Shown here piece by piece: positions 8,312-16,549 of a stretch of 32,222 nucleotides of DNA. The number at the start of each line of letters is the position of its first letter. The stretch's first letter is position 1. The position numbers and the translations under genes are program-made. The DNA comes from Geobacteraceae bacterium (GTDB taxonomy: Bacteria; Desulfobacterota; Desulfuromonadia; Geobacterales; Geobacteraceae), in the NCBI GenBank assembly GCA_028683595.1, contig JAQUHM010000004.1, positions 1 through 32,222 of the forward strand, read 5' to 3'. The notes below the pieces were generated by a model. That model did not search any database. It was not told where the DNA came from and was given only the letters and a program-made list of their open reading frames with translations.

Positions 8312-8370
8312 TTCCCGTTATCACGGGAAAAGAGCGTGCCCGCACCTGTGCGGTGCTAACAAGCTCTTTT
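8312..8370. terminator. Terminator region between convergent genes
   Basis: Two hairpins follow the exporter stop. The first has TTCCCGT/ACGGGAA arms with a 4-base loop (8312-8329). The second has outer arms AAAAGAGC/GCTCTTTT (8328-8335 and 8363-8370) and an inner CCGCAC-CT-GTGCGG stem. The A/T-ended arms would serve both the exporter (+) and the convergent PilZ gene (-). Confidence 0.65.
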
Positions 8371-8444
8371 CATTGGCCATGGTTCTCGATCCCGAATAGG
8401 GACAGAAGAAATATCCACCGGAGTGAAGCTCCGCAGGAAAGCCA

Positions 8445-8792
8445 CTAGTTTTTGAATGCCTCGAATGCCTCAAGATAATTATGAAGCACCCGACTGCCCT
8501 CACCGTCGAATTCCAGAAATTCGATCCCGGCGCTGAAAGTCTTGTCATCCCGCTCTTCCGCATGCTTGACCAAACCCTTTAAGTCTACCAGGTCCTCTTC
8601 CAGACCGATCGTAATCAGCAGTACCTGGCCCGGTTCGAACTGGAGATGTGTTTCCAGCAGGATTCCTTTTTCGCTGATATTGAGAGTCCTTCCCATGGCG
8701 CGGGTTACTATCTCTCCCTTTTCATCAACGAGAACATAGTCGAGCAGATTCAGTGACTCCATCCGTACATAGCGTCGATCGCTGTTGCTCAT
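8445..8792 (-). CDS. PilZ domain protein, probable cyclic-di-GMP receptor
   Basis: 115-residue single-domain PilZ protein. The ligand-binding signature is present: RRYVR at residues 6-10 (RxxxR) and NISEKG (D/NxSxxG) about 30 residues later, followed by the beta-barrel strands up to GIEFLEF. Such proteins bind cyclic di-GMP and alter motility, secretion or polysaccharide functions; the partner cannot be told here. GGGGGAAAGG directly precedes the ATG. It lies 147 bases downstream of the large TraB-like gene on the same strand, so it may be transcribed separately. It converges with the ABC exporter. Confidence 0.88.
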   Translation of the reverse strand: MSNSDRRYVRMESLNLLDYVLVDEKGEIVTRAMGRTLNISEKGILLETHLQFEPGQVLLITIGLEEDLVDLKGLVKHAEERDDKTFSAGIEFLEFDGEGSRVLHNYLEAFEAFKN

Positions 8793-8939
8793 CCTTTCCC
8801 CCTCTATGGTAAATCCGAAATATCCGGTTGAAAATGTCTATCGCTTGCAACAGATGGCATCCGAAATTTGTGAACTCTTGATGACGTACGAACATGACTC
8901 AAAAAAACATCAGTTTCATATACCACATTTTTTCCTGCC

Positions 8940-10919
8940 TCACCATATGTAATCCTTTGCAATTTCCCTTTTATCATTTCCGAAAAGGACATGGAACACC
9001 CGGAGCTTCTTCAGTTTCTGAGGCGACAGGGAGCCGAGGGGAATATAAACGATCTTCTTCCCGACCCGGGCCGCAATCTGTCTGAAACAGCTCCTGGGTG
9101 GGCGTGCCGCCACATAGACGACATGTTTTTCCCGTGAATAGTCCAATGCAGCCAACAGCAGTACTTCCGCTTTATCCCGGGCAAAGGAATAGTCGCTGTC
9201 CTGCCAGACATCAAACATTCGGCGGGGAGGGTAGGAGAGCAGGAATCCGCCGTATTCGCAGCGACAGATCCCCGGACCCACCACGTTGTCAGCCGGTTCG
9301 GTGCCGTAAAAAGCCATGTCCGACTCCTGATCGTGCTCACCGAGCCAGGTGGTCAGGTAGGGGAATTTCTTCCCTCCGCGGTCTTGGTCAAAGATCACGA
9401 CCAGGCTTCCTACTCCCCCCTGGACACGAAGATTTTCCCGCACATAGATCTTTCCCTGGTGGTGGTTGCGCAGGGTTTCCCGCATGTCGATGCCATCCAG
9501 CAGCGATGAAGAAAAGGCTTCGACGCGGCTCTGTTCCTCGGAGAGCTGCTTTGCACCCTTTTTTTTGAGAAAGCGGCCATAGTCTTCGATGATCAGATCT
9601 TCCGGTGGATACGAGCAGATGGAGGGGTTATCAAACCCTTCCAACCATTCGCCGGGCCGCTTTTCCCGCTTCCGCTTCAGAAACTGTAGGGGCGAGAGCC
9701 CCTTGCCCGGCTGCCGGGAACGGGGTCGAAAACGGATTCGCCTGCTGCCTCCGGCAATATCCTCGGGCCGGAGTCTGATGGTGGGCAGGTCCGAATCCAG
9801 CTTCTGCCACGGATAAAAGCTGGCAAGTCGGTAGAATGCATAGGCGAAATTGTCGTCAATGCAGCCGCGAGCCGCAGCCAGCATTTGAAAGAGATCGGGC
9901 AGAAGCCGGCCCATTACCAGCGCATAGTTGCGGGAAAAACGAAAAAAGGCCCGCTTCTGCCAGACATGAACAGGCTCTCCGGTTTCCTGCCGATAGTGCC
10001 GTGCCGCTTCCCGGAAAAGCCGGAAAACCACGCGCTGCCGATCCAGTCCTTCCCCGGCCCGCCCCACATGATGAGCGCTCCGCACCATCGCTTCGAAGAA
10101 AATCTCTTCCTCAGGCACCTCCCTTTTACCCCCTGCGATCAGTTCGAAAGCATTCCAGCTCTTCCTGAGGGAAGGACCTGCAACGGAAGGTTCCGGCGGA
10201 AGCGGACCCCGATGCAGCTCATAGAGGGAGGATAGGAAAGAATATTCCGCCAGTACCTCCCGGCACGACTCGGGATGAAGATTATAGAGGGAAATGCCCA
10301 ATCTTTTTACCCTTTCCAGCGGGGCCGCCTGGGAAAGATCGTAATACCCCTTCAGCCTCTCCAGGTGGGCCATGCCGCATACCAGGAGAATCCGGTTGAA
10401 ACGGGCCGACAACTGCTGGAGTCGGTAGGCCATACCTCTCTCACGGAGAAGATCTTCTCGTCCCGGCACAGACTTTCCGAAAACCTTCCGATATTCTCCG
10501 TAATAGGCGCTGAGTCCAATGCGCCGGACTGCATAGGAATCGGGAAATGGCTCCTCATGGCTGGGATAGCCTTCCACATCCACATCGATACAGTGGAGCG
10601 GGATATCCCGCTCTCCGGCCAGACGGGCCGCTTCCACAAGCGGATCGGCCGGCTCGATGAAGAGGAAGATTGTCTCGCCCCCGTCAGCTGGATGTCTCCC
10701 GGAGCTATCCAGCTCGTACCTGAGAACTGAGATTTCCGGCAGTCGTCGCACCGCTCGCAGAAAGTGAGCCTGGAGGGTAGGGGGAAGCTCGATGGCGATA
10801 CAGTCAGGTTGCAGCCGATTCACCGCTTGACGTACGAGCGTGGCAAATTCCATCGTGTAATGGAGAACCGGCAGCGCATGAACAGGGCCGAATTTTTCCA
10901 GGTAGAGTCTCTGGGGCAT
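8940..10919 (-). CDS. Large protein with N-terminal TraB/TIKI-like domain, function unknown, paired with MoxR ATPase
   Basis: 659-residue protein that I cannot name. Residues 1-200 look like the TraB/ChaN/EreA/TIKI superfamily: AIELPP with E44, a middle IEPADP segment, RERGMA (159-164), and GMAHLERL with H185, matching the spaced E ... R-x3-MA ... G-x2-H pattern of TraB. No signal peptide or membrane segment is seen. A helical middle region is followed by a very basic stretch (about 395-435). The C-terminal ~200 residues form a second compact region containing LVVIFDQDRGG and CRCEYGGFLLSYPPRR that I do not recognise. The gene starts 16 bases after the MoxR-type ATPase, with a weak GCGGAA ribosome site, so the two are almost certainly co-expressed. 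It may be the effector or client of that ATPase; a protease or hydrolase role is inference only. Confidence 0.7.
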   Translation of the reverse strand: MPQRLYLEKFGPVHALPVLHYTMEFATLVRQAVNRLQPDCIAIELPPTLQAHFLRAVRRLPEISVLRYELDSSGRHPADGGETIFLFIEPADPLVEAARLAGERDIPLHCIDVDVEGYPSHEEPFPDSYAVRRIGLSAYYGEYRKVFGKSVPGREDLLRERGMAYRLQQLSARFNRILLVCGMAHLERLKGYYDLSQAAPLERVKRLGISLYNLHPESCREVLAEYSFLSSLYELHRGPLPPEPSVAGPSLRKSWNAFELIAGGKREVPEEEIFFEAMVRSAHHVGRAGEGLDRQRVVFRLFREAARHYRQETGEPVHVWQKRAFFRFSRNYALVMGRLLPDLFQMLAAARGCIDDNFAYAFYRLASFYPWQKLDSDLPTIRLRPEDIAGGSRRIRFRPRSRQPGKGLSPLQFLKRKREKRPGEWLEGFDNPSICSYPPEDLIIEDYGRFLKKKGAKQLSEEQSRVEAFSSSLLDGIDMRETLRNHHQGKIYVRENLRVQGGVGSLVVIFDQDRGGKKFPYLTTWLGEHDQESDMAFYGTEPADNVVGPGICRCEYGGFLLSYPPRRMFDVWQDSDYSFARDKAEVLLLAALDYSREKHVVYVAARPPRSCFRQIAARVGKKIVYIPLGSLSPQKLKKLRVFHVLFGNDKREIAKDYIW

Positions 10920-10935
10920 GATTAATTCCGCGTTG

Positions 10936-11754
10936 TCAGGTTAGATAGTGAAGAGCCTCATCTCCCAGGATTCTCATCACCGCCAGAGGGAATATCTCCT
11001 CCCGCTCTCCACCCGACGCCTTGAGCATCTTCAAGGCATAGCGGGCAATATTGATGCCGTCGCGAACCGAATAGAGCTCGTCAGCGGCATGGGCACGCTG
11101 AAGGAAATTCACCACATAGGCCAGGATGGCATCATCGGCAAAGGGAAGGTTTTCCTTCAGGATGAGCAGTTCTTCGTCAGCTTCGGGAAAGTCGATATAG
11201 ATCTGCGGCTGGAGTCGGGAATGGATGTATTCGGGAATTTCGAAGGTGGATGAGTCCTCATTCATGGTAACTACGATACGAAAGTCCCGGTTAGCCCGAA
11301 TCGTCAGACCGGTAATAATGGATTCCACGTAGCGCCGGTCATCCAAAAGGGGTGCCAGGGATGCCCAGGCTTTTTCGCTCATCCGGTTCCCCTCGTCGAG
11401 GATCAGCACGCCACCCTTGAGCATGGCAGTGACCAGGGATGAGGCAGCGTACTGGATCCGGTTATCCGGCCCAACCACCGGGGTCACGATCAGGTCCTCA
11501 GGCCGGGTATCCATGGTAGCCTGGAAAAGGAATACCTCCCGACCGAGCTTTTTCGCAGCCGCATAGGCAAGGGTGGTCTTACCGACACCAGGCTTGCCGA
11601 TCAGTCGCGGATTAAAGGGAATATCCTTGTCATCGATCACCATCCAGGCAGCCAGCAGTTGCTGGAGGATCTCTTCCGGACCGATCCATTTCAGCGGCAA
11701 CTCCACCGCATGGGCAAGGGAAAGAGAAATGTCGTCAATCGTTACACGTTCCAT
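10936..11754 (-). CDS. MoxR-type AAA+ ATPase
   Basis: 272-residue AAA+ ATPase of the MoxR/CbbQ kind. Walker A is GKPGVGKTT (53-61), Walker B is VLILDE (116-121) followed by GNRMS, sensor 1 is N164 in VVTMNED, and the likely arginine finger is R180 in YIHSRLQP. MoxR ATPases act as chaperones that mature or activate a partner, often a von Willebrand-factor-A protein; no VWA gene is visible. Instead the next gene is the TraB-like unknown. GGAGG lies 4 bases before the ATG, and a long hairpin ends immediately upstream of that ribosome site (11764-11799), which could limit translation. Confidence 0.9.
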   Translation of the reverse strand: MERVTIDDISLSLAHAVELPLKWIGPEEILQQLLAAWMVIDDKDIPFNPRLIGKPGVGKTTLAYAAAKKLGREVFLFQATMDTRPEDLIVTPVVGPDNRIQYAASSLVTAMLKGGVLILDEGNRMSEKAWASLAPLLDDRRYVESIITGLTIRANRDFRIVVTMNEDSSTFEIPEYIHSRLQPQIYIDFPEADEELLILKENLPFADDAILAYVVNFLQRAHAADELYSVRDGINIARYALKMLKASGGEREEIFPLAVMRILGDEALHYLT

Positions 11755-11763
11755 AGTACCTCC

Positions 11764-11799
11764 ATAGTTTCCATCCGGAAACTCCGGATGTGAAACTAT
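11764..11799 (-). promoter_or_regulatory. Hairpin abutting the MoxR gene ribosome site
   Basis: Arms ATAGTTTCCATCCGGA (11764-11779) and TCCGGATGTGAAACTAT (11783-11799) pair along 16 bp with a single bulged base and a 3-base loop. The stem touches the GGAGG (11763-11759) of the MoxR gene. It may be an RNA element controlling translation, or a repressor-binding palindrome. Confidence 0.55.
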
Positions 11800-12136
11800 T
11801 GGTAATCAATCCGGAAAAACGGAATTTTTCACTCAGCCGTCGGCCGACCCCTTCGGGGCACCTTCAGGTCCGACTCGAATTGCTTGTTGTCTGCTTGCCA
11901 AGTAAACCCGCGGATTGACAACGCCAGAACGGAAAAGAACCGTTTCCGGATGAAATTCCTCAGGTAAGGATTCTGTTGTAGCATACCGGGCAGAATAATT
12001 GCAAACGCTGCAGTTTGGCCGTATACTTGCCTCAACTTTTCTGTACAGACCATTGAATCAAGTCAAACAGAAAAACGCAGATACGGCAGGAGGTTCTCAA
12101 CTGCCGAAAATTCATAATTCAAGATAGGAGACGTCC
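11800..12136. other. Intergenic region between divergent MoxR and globin-sensor genes
   Basis: About 340 bases that should hold promoters for both directions. A 74-codon minus-strand open stretch (11829-12053) has no good ribosome site or recognisable motif and is not called. Just before 12137 there is a short CGGCAG/CTGCCG stem and the ribosome site ATAGGAG, 7 bases from the ATG. Confidence 0.4.
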
Positions 12137-13039
12137 ATGGTCACCATTGACGATCTGAAGCGGCATTACCTTTTTTCCGATGAGGATACCGAGCTACTGA
12201 CCTCGTTTCTCCCTCATGCGGAAGGAAATAAAGTCAAATTGGCCGATGATCTGTACGATTATCTCCTCGGTATGCCGGAAACCGCCGTATTACTTCAGGA
12301 TGACGCCGTTTTACAGCGGCTGAAGAAAACCCATCAAACCTGGTTCATTGCCCTCTTTTCCGGAAAATTCGACAACCACTATCTGCGAACTCTAGAAAAA
12401 ATCGGTCTTGCCCATGTAAGGATCGGTCTGAACGCACACTTCGTTAACTGCGCCATGAATTTTGTCCGGCAAGCGGTGACGAACCTCATCCGGGACGCCT
12501 ATCCTGATAGAGAGATCCGCCGCAGGCTCACCGATGCCACCGAAAAGATCCTGGATATCAACCTGGATATCATGAGCGCCTCATACCTGGAAGAAGAGCT
12601 TAAAAAAGAGTTCGTCTCGCACCGTCTGGAGTCAAAGCTGATTCAGGCAACGGAGCGGTTCACCTACGGCCTGAACCTGATATTGGTCATGGCCCTGGCA
12701 GGAGTCTCTCTCTCCGTAGTTGCCCTGTTTGCCTGGGACCTCTTGCATATCTTCCGGGGTGACATTGAAAAGGGTATCCTGAGCGCGCTCGGAACACTGC
12801 TTATTCTCTGGATGATGATTGAACTGATGGGAAACGAGATCAAGAACCTGAAGGGGGGAAGGTTTAATATCCTGGTCTTTATCGGGGTCATCATGGTCGC
12901 CCTGATTAGGGAGATCCTCATCTCCACCCTGCGCCACGATGCCCTGGAAACCCAGGTCTTCCTGGCAGGAACCCTTCTGATCCTTGGAATTGTCTACTTC
13001 CTGGTAGCGAAAAGCCAACCGGAAGGGTTAGCACGCTGA
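12137..13039 (+). CDS. Globin-coupled sensor: protoglobin domain fused to PsiE-like membrane domain
   Basis: 300-residue heme sensor. Residues 1-~160 form a protoglobin-type globin domain with the proximal histidine H93 in KIGLAHVRIGL and a distal-side histidine H66 in LKKTHQTWF. From memory, these match the HisF8 and HisE11 that give bis-histidyl heme coordination in the Geobacter sulfurreducens globin-coupled sensor. A linker leads to four membrane segments (about 176-200, 212-231, 243-263, 272-292) resembling PsiE. It probably senses oxygen, nitric oxide or redox state at the inner membrane; the output is unknown because there is no kinase or cyclase domain. It converges with the heme gene hemH. 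A hairpin overlaps its stop codon. Confidence 0.88.
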   Translation: MVTIDDLKRHYLFSDEDTELLTSFLPHAEGNKVKLADDLYDYLLGMPETAVLLQDDAVLQRLKKTHQTWFIALFSGKFDNHYLRTLEKIGLAHVRIGLNAHFVNCAMNFVRQAVTNLIRDAYPDREIRRRLTDATEKILDINLDIMSASYLEEELKKEFVSHRLESKLIQATERFTYGLNLILVMALAGVSLSVVALFAWDLLHIFRGDIEKGILSALGTLLILWMMIELMGNEIKNLKGGRFNILVFIGVIMVALIREILISTLRHDALETQVFLAGTLLILGIVYFLVAKSQPEGLAR

Positions 13040-13062
13040 TAGCGTCGGACACCAACCCTTCC
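13021..13062. terminator. Hairpin between convergent globin sensor and hemH
   Basis: Perfect 9 bp arms GGAAGGGTT (13021-13029) and AACCCTTCC (13054-13062) enclose an inner ACGCT-GAT-AGCGT stem. It overlaps the last codons of the globin sensor and ends 13 bases before the hemH stop. Only a short T run (CTTTTCG) follows on the minus strand, so its termination strength is uncertain. Confidence 0.5.
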
Positions 13063-13075
13063 ATACAAATGTGCT

Positions 13076-14029
13076 TTATGAGAGTGATGTCCTCACCAGG
13101 TCGGCAAGACAGTCGATAAACAGGGGAGAAGTATTGAGGGAAGGAGCACGGCGGAAATTCGCAAATCCTCTCTCCTTCGCCAATGCAGCATACGTAACGT
13201 CGATCTCAAAGAGGGTTTCGATATGGTCGCAAACAAAGGAGACAGGAACCATAAGAAGATTCCGGCAACCCTCCGCTGCCAGCAGGGTAATGGCCTCTTC
13301 GGTGGACGGCTCCAGCCATTTTACCGGTCCCGCCTTTGACTGGAAGGCCAGCCGATACCTGTAGTTCGGGAACCGCTGCATCACCAGCTGCACCGTCTCT
13401 TCCACCTGGGAAAGGTACGGGTCGCCACTTTCGATGAAGGAAACGGGCAGGGAATGGGCCGAGAAGAGCAGGGTGACCTCTTCCCCCTCTGGGAAGAAGC
13501 CAATACCTTCTTCAAGGGTGCGGGCCAGGGCCGCGATGTACAGGGGATGATTGTGAAAGCTCTCGATACAGGAAAGGGGAAATTTCACCCCGGAAAGGGC
13601 AAGCACCCTTCGCAGCTCGTTGAAACTGGAACCGGCCGTGGCGCGCGAGTAATGGGGGTAGAGAGGCAGGGCGAATAGGCGAAAAATGCCCTCCTTTTTC
13701 ACGGCAGCCAGTGCATCGATGGTCGATGGCCGCCAGTAGCGCATGGTCGGGAAACAGCGAAACCCCTGACCGAGCTTTTCCTCCAGCGCAAGCGCCTGGG
13801 CTGAAGTCAGCTCCCGGATGGGGGAACGGCCACCGATCTTTTCATACTGGGCCTCCACCTTTGGTGCCCGGCGACGGGCGATCCAGCGGGCAAGGACCGG
13901 CTGGAAAAAAGCAGGGCCAAGTCGGATAATGTCCCGGTCTGAAAAGAGGTTCAGGAGAAAGGGCTCCACGGCATCAAGAGAATCGGGCCCCCCCATCTGG
14001 AGAAGAAGAATGGCGGTCTTGTCGATCAT
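13076..14029 (-). CDS. hemH: Ferrochelatase
   Basis: 317-residue ferrochelatase that inserts ferrous iron into a porphyrin in the last part of heme synthesis. The N-terminus reads [12 protein letters not shown]. The metal-binding histidine is in [12 protein letters not shown] and the paired glutamate is in the [12 protein letters not shown] region, both in family order. The start is placed at the ATG at 14029, where family homology begins. An upstream ATG at 14197 would add 56 unrelated residues and overlap hemE. It lies 139 bases after hemE on the same strand, separated by a hairpin (14057-14099). Whether the substrate is protoporphyrin IX or coproporphyrin III cannot be told; the AhbD-like neighbour makes the second worth testing. 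Confidence 0.93.
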   Translation of the reverse strand: MIDKTAILLLQMGGPDSLDAVEPFLLNLFSDRDIIRLGPAFFQPVLARWIARRRAPKVEAQYEKIGGRSPIRELTSAQALALEEKLGQGFRCFPTMRYWRPSTIDALAAVKKEGIFRLFALPLYPHYSRATAGSSFNELRRVLALSGVKFPLSCIESFHNHPLYIAALARTLEEGIGFFPEGEEVTLLFSAHSLPVSFIESGDPYLSQVEETVQLVMQRFPNYRYRLAFQSKAGPVKWLEPSTEEAITLLAAEGCRNLLMVPVSFVCDHIETLFEIDVTYAALAKERGFANFRRAPSLNTSPLFIDCLADLVRTSLS

Positions 14030-14056
14030 GGCAGCAATTTCCCCGCTGAAAGTAAG

Positions 14057-14099
14057 CAACCCCGGCCCCCTCCTGAGCCAAGAAAGGCGACCGGGGTTG
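14057..14099. repeat. Hairpin between hemE and hemH
   Basis: Perfect 9 bp arms CAACCCCGG (14057-14065) and CCGGGGTTG (14091-14099) around a 25-base loop. There is no T tract on the minus strand, so it is more likely an RNA-processing or stability element, or an extragenic palindrome, than a terminator. Confidence 0.45.
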
Positions 14100-14168
14100 T
14101 CAGGTGCACGTTTGAAAGTTCGTCTGAAAATGCTCCCCGCCAGGTAAAAACCAGGGGAAGAATGTCGA

Positions 14169-15191
14169 TCAGGACTTCCGTGACAGCCGATGGACACACT
14201 CTACCATGTGGATGGCGTTTTCCGGCGGCACCGTGGGCAGGATTCCGTGTCCAAGGTTGAAAATGTGGCCGGGTCGGTCCCCATTTTCATCAAGGACCCT
14301 TTTCACTTCTGCCTCAATGAGCTCTTTTGGTCCATAAAGCACCGTTGGATCCAGGTTCCCCTGGACGGCCATGCCGGGGCCGAGTTCATCTCGCGCTACG
14401 CCCAGATTAACATGCCAATCAAGGCCCATTACGTCCCCTCCCGCCTTCCGGACGCTCTTCAGCATCGTCCCGGCACCTTTCACAAAGTGAATCACCGGAA
14501 CATCCGTTCCCAGAGCGGAAATCACCCGTGAGGTATAGGGCAACACATATTTTTCATAATCACTCGGCGAAGGAATCCCTCCCCAGGTGTCAAACACCTG
14601 GATCGCCTGGGCGCCGGCTGCAATCTGCGCCTTCAGGTAGGCGATCAGCATGTCCGTTATCTTGTCCATCAGCGCGCCATAGACCTCGGGAGCGCAATAC
14701 ATCATCTTCTTGATGGCAGCGAAATCCTTGGAACCTTTGCCTTCGACCATGTAACAGGCCAGGGTAAAGGGTGCGCCGCCAAAGCCGATCAGGGGAACGC
14801 GCCCCTCGAGTTCCCGGCGGAGAATGCGAATGGTCTCCAGAACGTAGGGGACATCCTCCTCCATCTCGGGGATACGAAGGGCTGCCACGTCGGCCGCGCT
14901 TCGCACCGGGCTCTCGAACACCGGCCCGGGAACGAAATCGAGTTTCAGGCCCATTGGTTCCACCGGCGTGAGGATGTCGGAAAAGAGGATTGCTGCATCA
15001 ACATTGAGAATGTCGATCGGCTGAATGGTTACCTCAGCGGCCAGTTCCGGAGTCTTGCAAAGCTGAAGGAAGGTGCACTTCTCCCGCACTTTCATATATT
15101 GGGGCAGATAACGGCCAGCCTGGCGCATCAGCCAGACCGGTGTCCGGTCAACCGGAAGGCCCCGGCAAGCATCGAGAAATCGATTATTCAT
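14169..15191 (-). CDS. hemE: Uroporphyrinogen decarboxylase
   Basis: 340-residue enzyme converting uroporphyrinogen III to coproporphyrinogen III in the cytoplasm. The two family signatures are present: [14 protein letters not shown] near residue 20 and [13 protein letters not shown] near residue 135. The active-site aspartate lies in [11 protein letters not shown], and the usual C-terminal [11 protein letters not shown] is there. The length is normal. I choose ATG 15191 (AAGGAG 7 bases upstream) over an adjacent TTG at 15194. It lies between the AhbD-like radical SAM gene and hemH, all on the minus strand, forming a heme cluster. A copy of the dispersed palindrome separates it from the radical SAM gene. 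Confidence 0.97.
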   Translation of the reverse strand: MNNRFLDACRGLPVDRTPVWLMRQAGRYLPQYMKVREKCTFLQLCKTPELAAEVTIQPIDILNVDAAILFSDILTPVEPMGLKLDFVPGPVFESPVRSAADVAALRIPEMEEDVPYVLETIRILRRELEGRVPLIGFGGAPFTLACYMVEGKGSKDFAAIKKMMYCAPEVYGALMDKITDMLIAYLKAQIAAGAQAIQVFDTWGGIPSPSDYEKYVLPYTSRVISALGTDVPVIHFVKGAGTMLKSVRKAGGDVMGLDWHVNLGVARDELGPGMAVQGNLDPTVLYGPKELIEAEVKRVLDENGDRPGHIFNLGHGILPTVPPENAIHMVECVHRLSRKS

Positions 15192-15216
15192 CAAGCAACT
15201 CCTTTTCGATTAGGAC

Positions 15217-15249
15217 AGACCTGCCAGGTTTTGAAAACCTGGCAGGTCT
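15217..15249. repeat. Dispersed palindrome, copy 3
   Basis: Perfect 16 bp arms (AGACCTGCCAGGTTTT and its complement) around one base, 25 bases upstream of the hemE start codon, inside the heme cluster. Same element as 874-907 and 7539-7571. Confidence 0.9.
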
Positions 15250-15291
15250 TTGTAAGTCAGTATTCTTGAAGTATAAAAATCCAGAAAGATC

Positions 15292-16359
15292 TCACCTTTT
15301 TCGCATTTTCACCGGCACGTAGTTGCAGAACGGCTCCTCTGCCAGGTAGTCACCGTACACAGCATCGGCCCGGGCCCGACAACCGCCGCAGACGTTGAGA
15401 AACTCACACTCGCCGCACTTTCCTTTGTAGCTCTTGAAATCACGCAACTCCCTGAAAAGGGTGGATTTTTCCCAGATTTCCCGGAACGGGGTCTCTTTCA
15501 CGTTGCCGGCGATGCGGGGGAAGTAGGAACAGGGCTTGACGTTGCCGAAGCAGTCGATGAGGCAGATTGACTGGGCCGCGATGCAGCCCTTGCCGCCACC
15601 GGTGGAAAAGCTCAGGGAGCGCCGTTCGAATGTAACCCCCTCTGCCTTGGCTCGCTGGGGGGCAACCCGATAATAATGGGGCGCGCAGGTCGGGCGCATC
15701 AGGATGGCGTCCTCGTTCTTCTCCTGCTGGTAGTGCCATTCCAATATTTCCTCGTAATCTTCCTTGGAAATCAACTCGCTCATGATCTCCTCGCCGCGAC
15801 CGGTGGGAACGATCATGAACATATACCAGGCAGTAGCGCCGAGGGACTTGGCCAAATGGAAGACTTTTGGAATGTCAGCCTGGTTCCTCTTCGTGAAGGA
15901 AGAATTTATCAGAAATTTCTGCCCATTCCGCCGAAAGGTTTCTGCTGCCCGGATGACACCGTCAAAAGCGCCAGGACACTGCCGGAAATCGTCATGAATG
16001 GCCGCACTGCTCCCGTCTAGGGAAAGTGACACCATCTTGATATCAACCGCCCGCATCTTCCGGCACACCTCGTCGTCCACCAGTGCCCCGTTGGTGGCCA
16101 TGCACATGCGCAGACCCAGGGAAGAGCCGAAGTCAGCCAGCTCGAAGATATCTTTCCGCAGGAGCGGCTCTCCGCCGGAGAGAACCACAACCGGCTTGGA
16201 AAACCGGGCTATCTCCGTCAGAAGGTTTTTCCCCTCTTCGGTGGTAAAATCTCCTTCCGATGATTCCTCATCAGAGGAACAGCGGCAGTGGACACATTTC
16301 AGGTTGCATTTCTGGGTAACTTCCCAGGCAATCCATTTGGGAACGAATTCTTCCTTCAT
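15292..16359 (-). CDS. Radical SAM/SPASM enzyme of the AhbC/AhbD/NirJ heme-synthesis family
   Basis: 355-residue radical SAM protein. The cluster motif is C18-x3-C22-x2-C25 (CNLKCVHC), followed by [11 protein letters not shown]. The C-terminal SPASM region has [20 protein letters not shown] and VCGGCRARA, ending with [12 protein letters not shown]. This arrangement is typical of AhbD (oxidative decarboxylation of coproheme to heme), AhbC and NirJ. Position beside hemE and hemH supports a tetrapyrrole role. If it is AhbD-like, coproheme made by hemE, an oxidase and hemH could be finished here, as an anaerobic alternative to the protoporphyrin route. Assignment among AhbC, AhbD and NirJ is not certain. 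GGAG lies 6 bases before the ATG, and a small GGAAGAG/CTCTTCC hairpin (16384-16400) is in the leader. Confidence 0.82.
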   Translation of the reverse strand: MKEEFVPKWIAWEVTQKCNLKCVHCRCSSDEESSEGDFTTEEGKNLLTEIARFSKPVVVLSGGEPLLRKDIFELADFGSSLGLRMCMATNGALVDDEVCRKMRAVDIKMVSLSLDGSSAAIHDDFRQCPGAFDGVIRAAETFRRNGQKFLINSSFTKRNQADIPKVFHLAKSLGATAWYMFMIVPTGRGEEIMSELISKEDYEEILEWHYQQEKNEDAILMRPTCAPHYYRVAPQRAKAEGVTFERRSLSFSTGGGKGCIAAQSICLIDCFGNVKPCSYFPRIAGNVKETPFREIWEKSTLFRELRDFKSYKGKCGECEFLNVCGGCRARADAVYGDYLAEEPFCNYVPVKMRKR

Positions 16360-16431
16360 TCTAACTCCGGTGATAAATTTCCGGGAAGAGGGGCTCTTCC
16401 GCAGTTGGTTTTACAGTGTACCACAAATAAT

Positions 16432-16489
16432 ACAAAAATTGGCAGTGGGAGGTTTCCGGAGTGAACAGTAGAAACCTTCGACTGCCAAT
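16432..16489 (-). terminator. Strong rho-independent terminator of the ABC-2 operon
   Basis: On the minus strand, outer arms of 9 bp (ATTGGCAGT/ACTGCCAAT) and inner arms of 7 bp (AGGTTTC/GAAACCT), split by a 3x3 internal loop, are followed by five T. It ends the transcript of the upstream ABC operon (18722 to 16550) and separates it from the heme cluster that starts at 16359. Confidence 0.8.
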
Positions 16490-16549
16490 GTGGAAATAGT
16501 CCCTTTGGGGATTAGGGTCTCCAGTTTGCGGTTGCCGCCGCCTCAGGGA

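Noticed and set aside
11829-12053. 74-codon minus-strand frame in the MoxR/globin gap
   Set aside because: No ribosome site, no motif, and it covers the expected promoter region.
14030-14197. 56-residue N-terminal extension of hemH
   Set aside because: It overlaps hemE, passes through the intergenic hairpin and has no match to ferrochelatases; the ATG at 14029 fits the family start.
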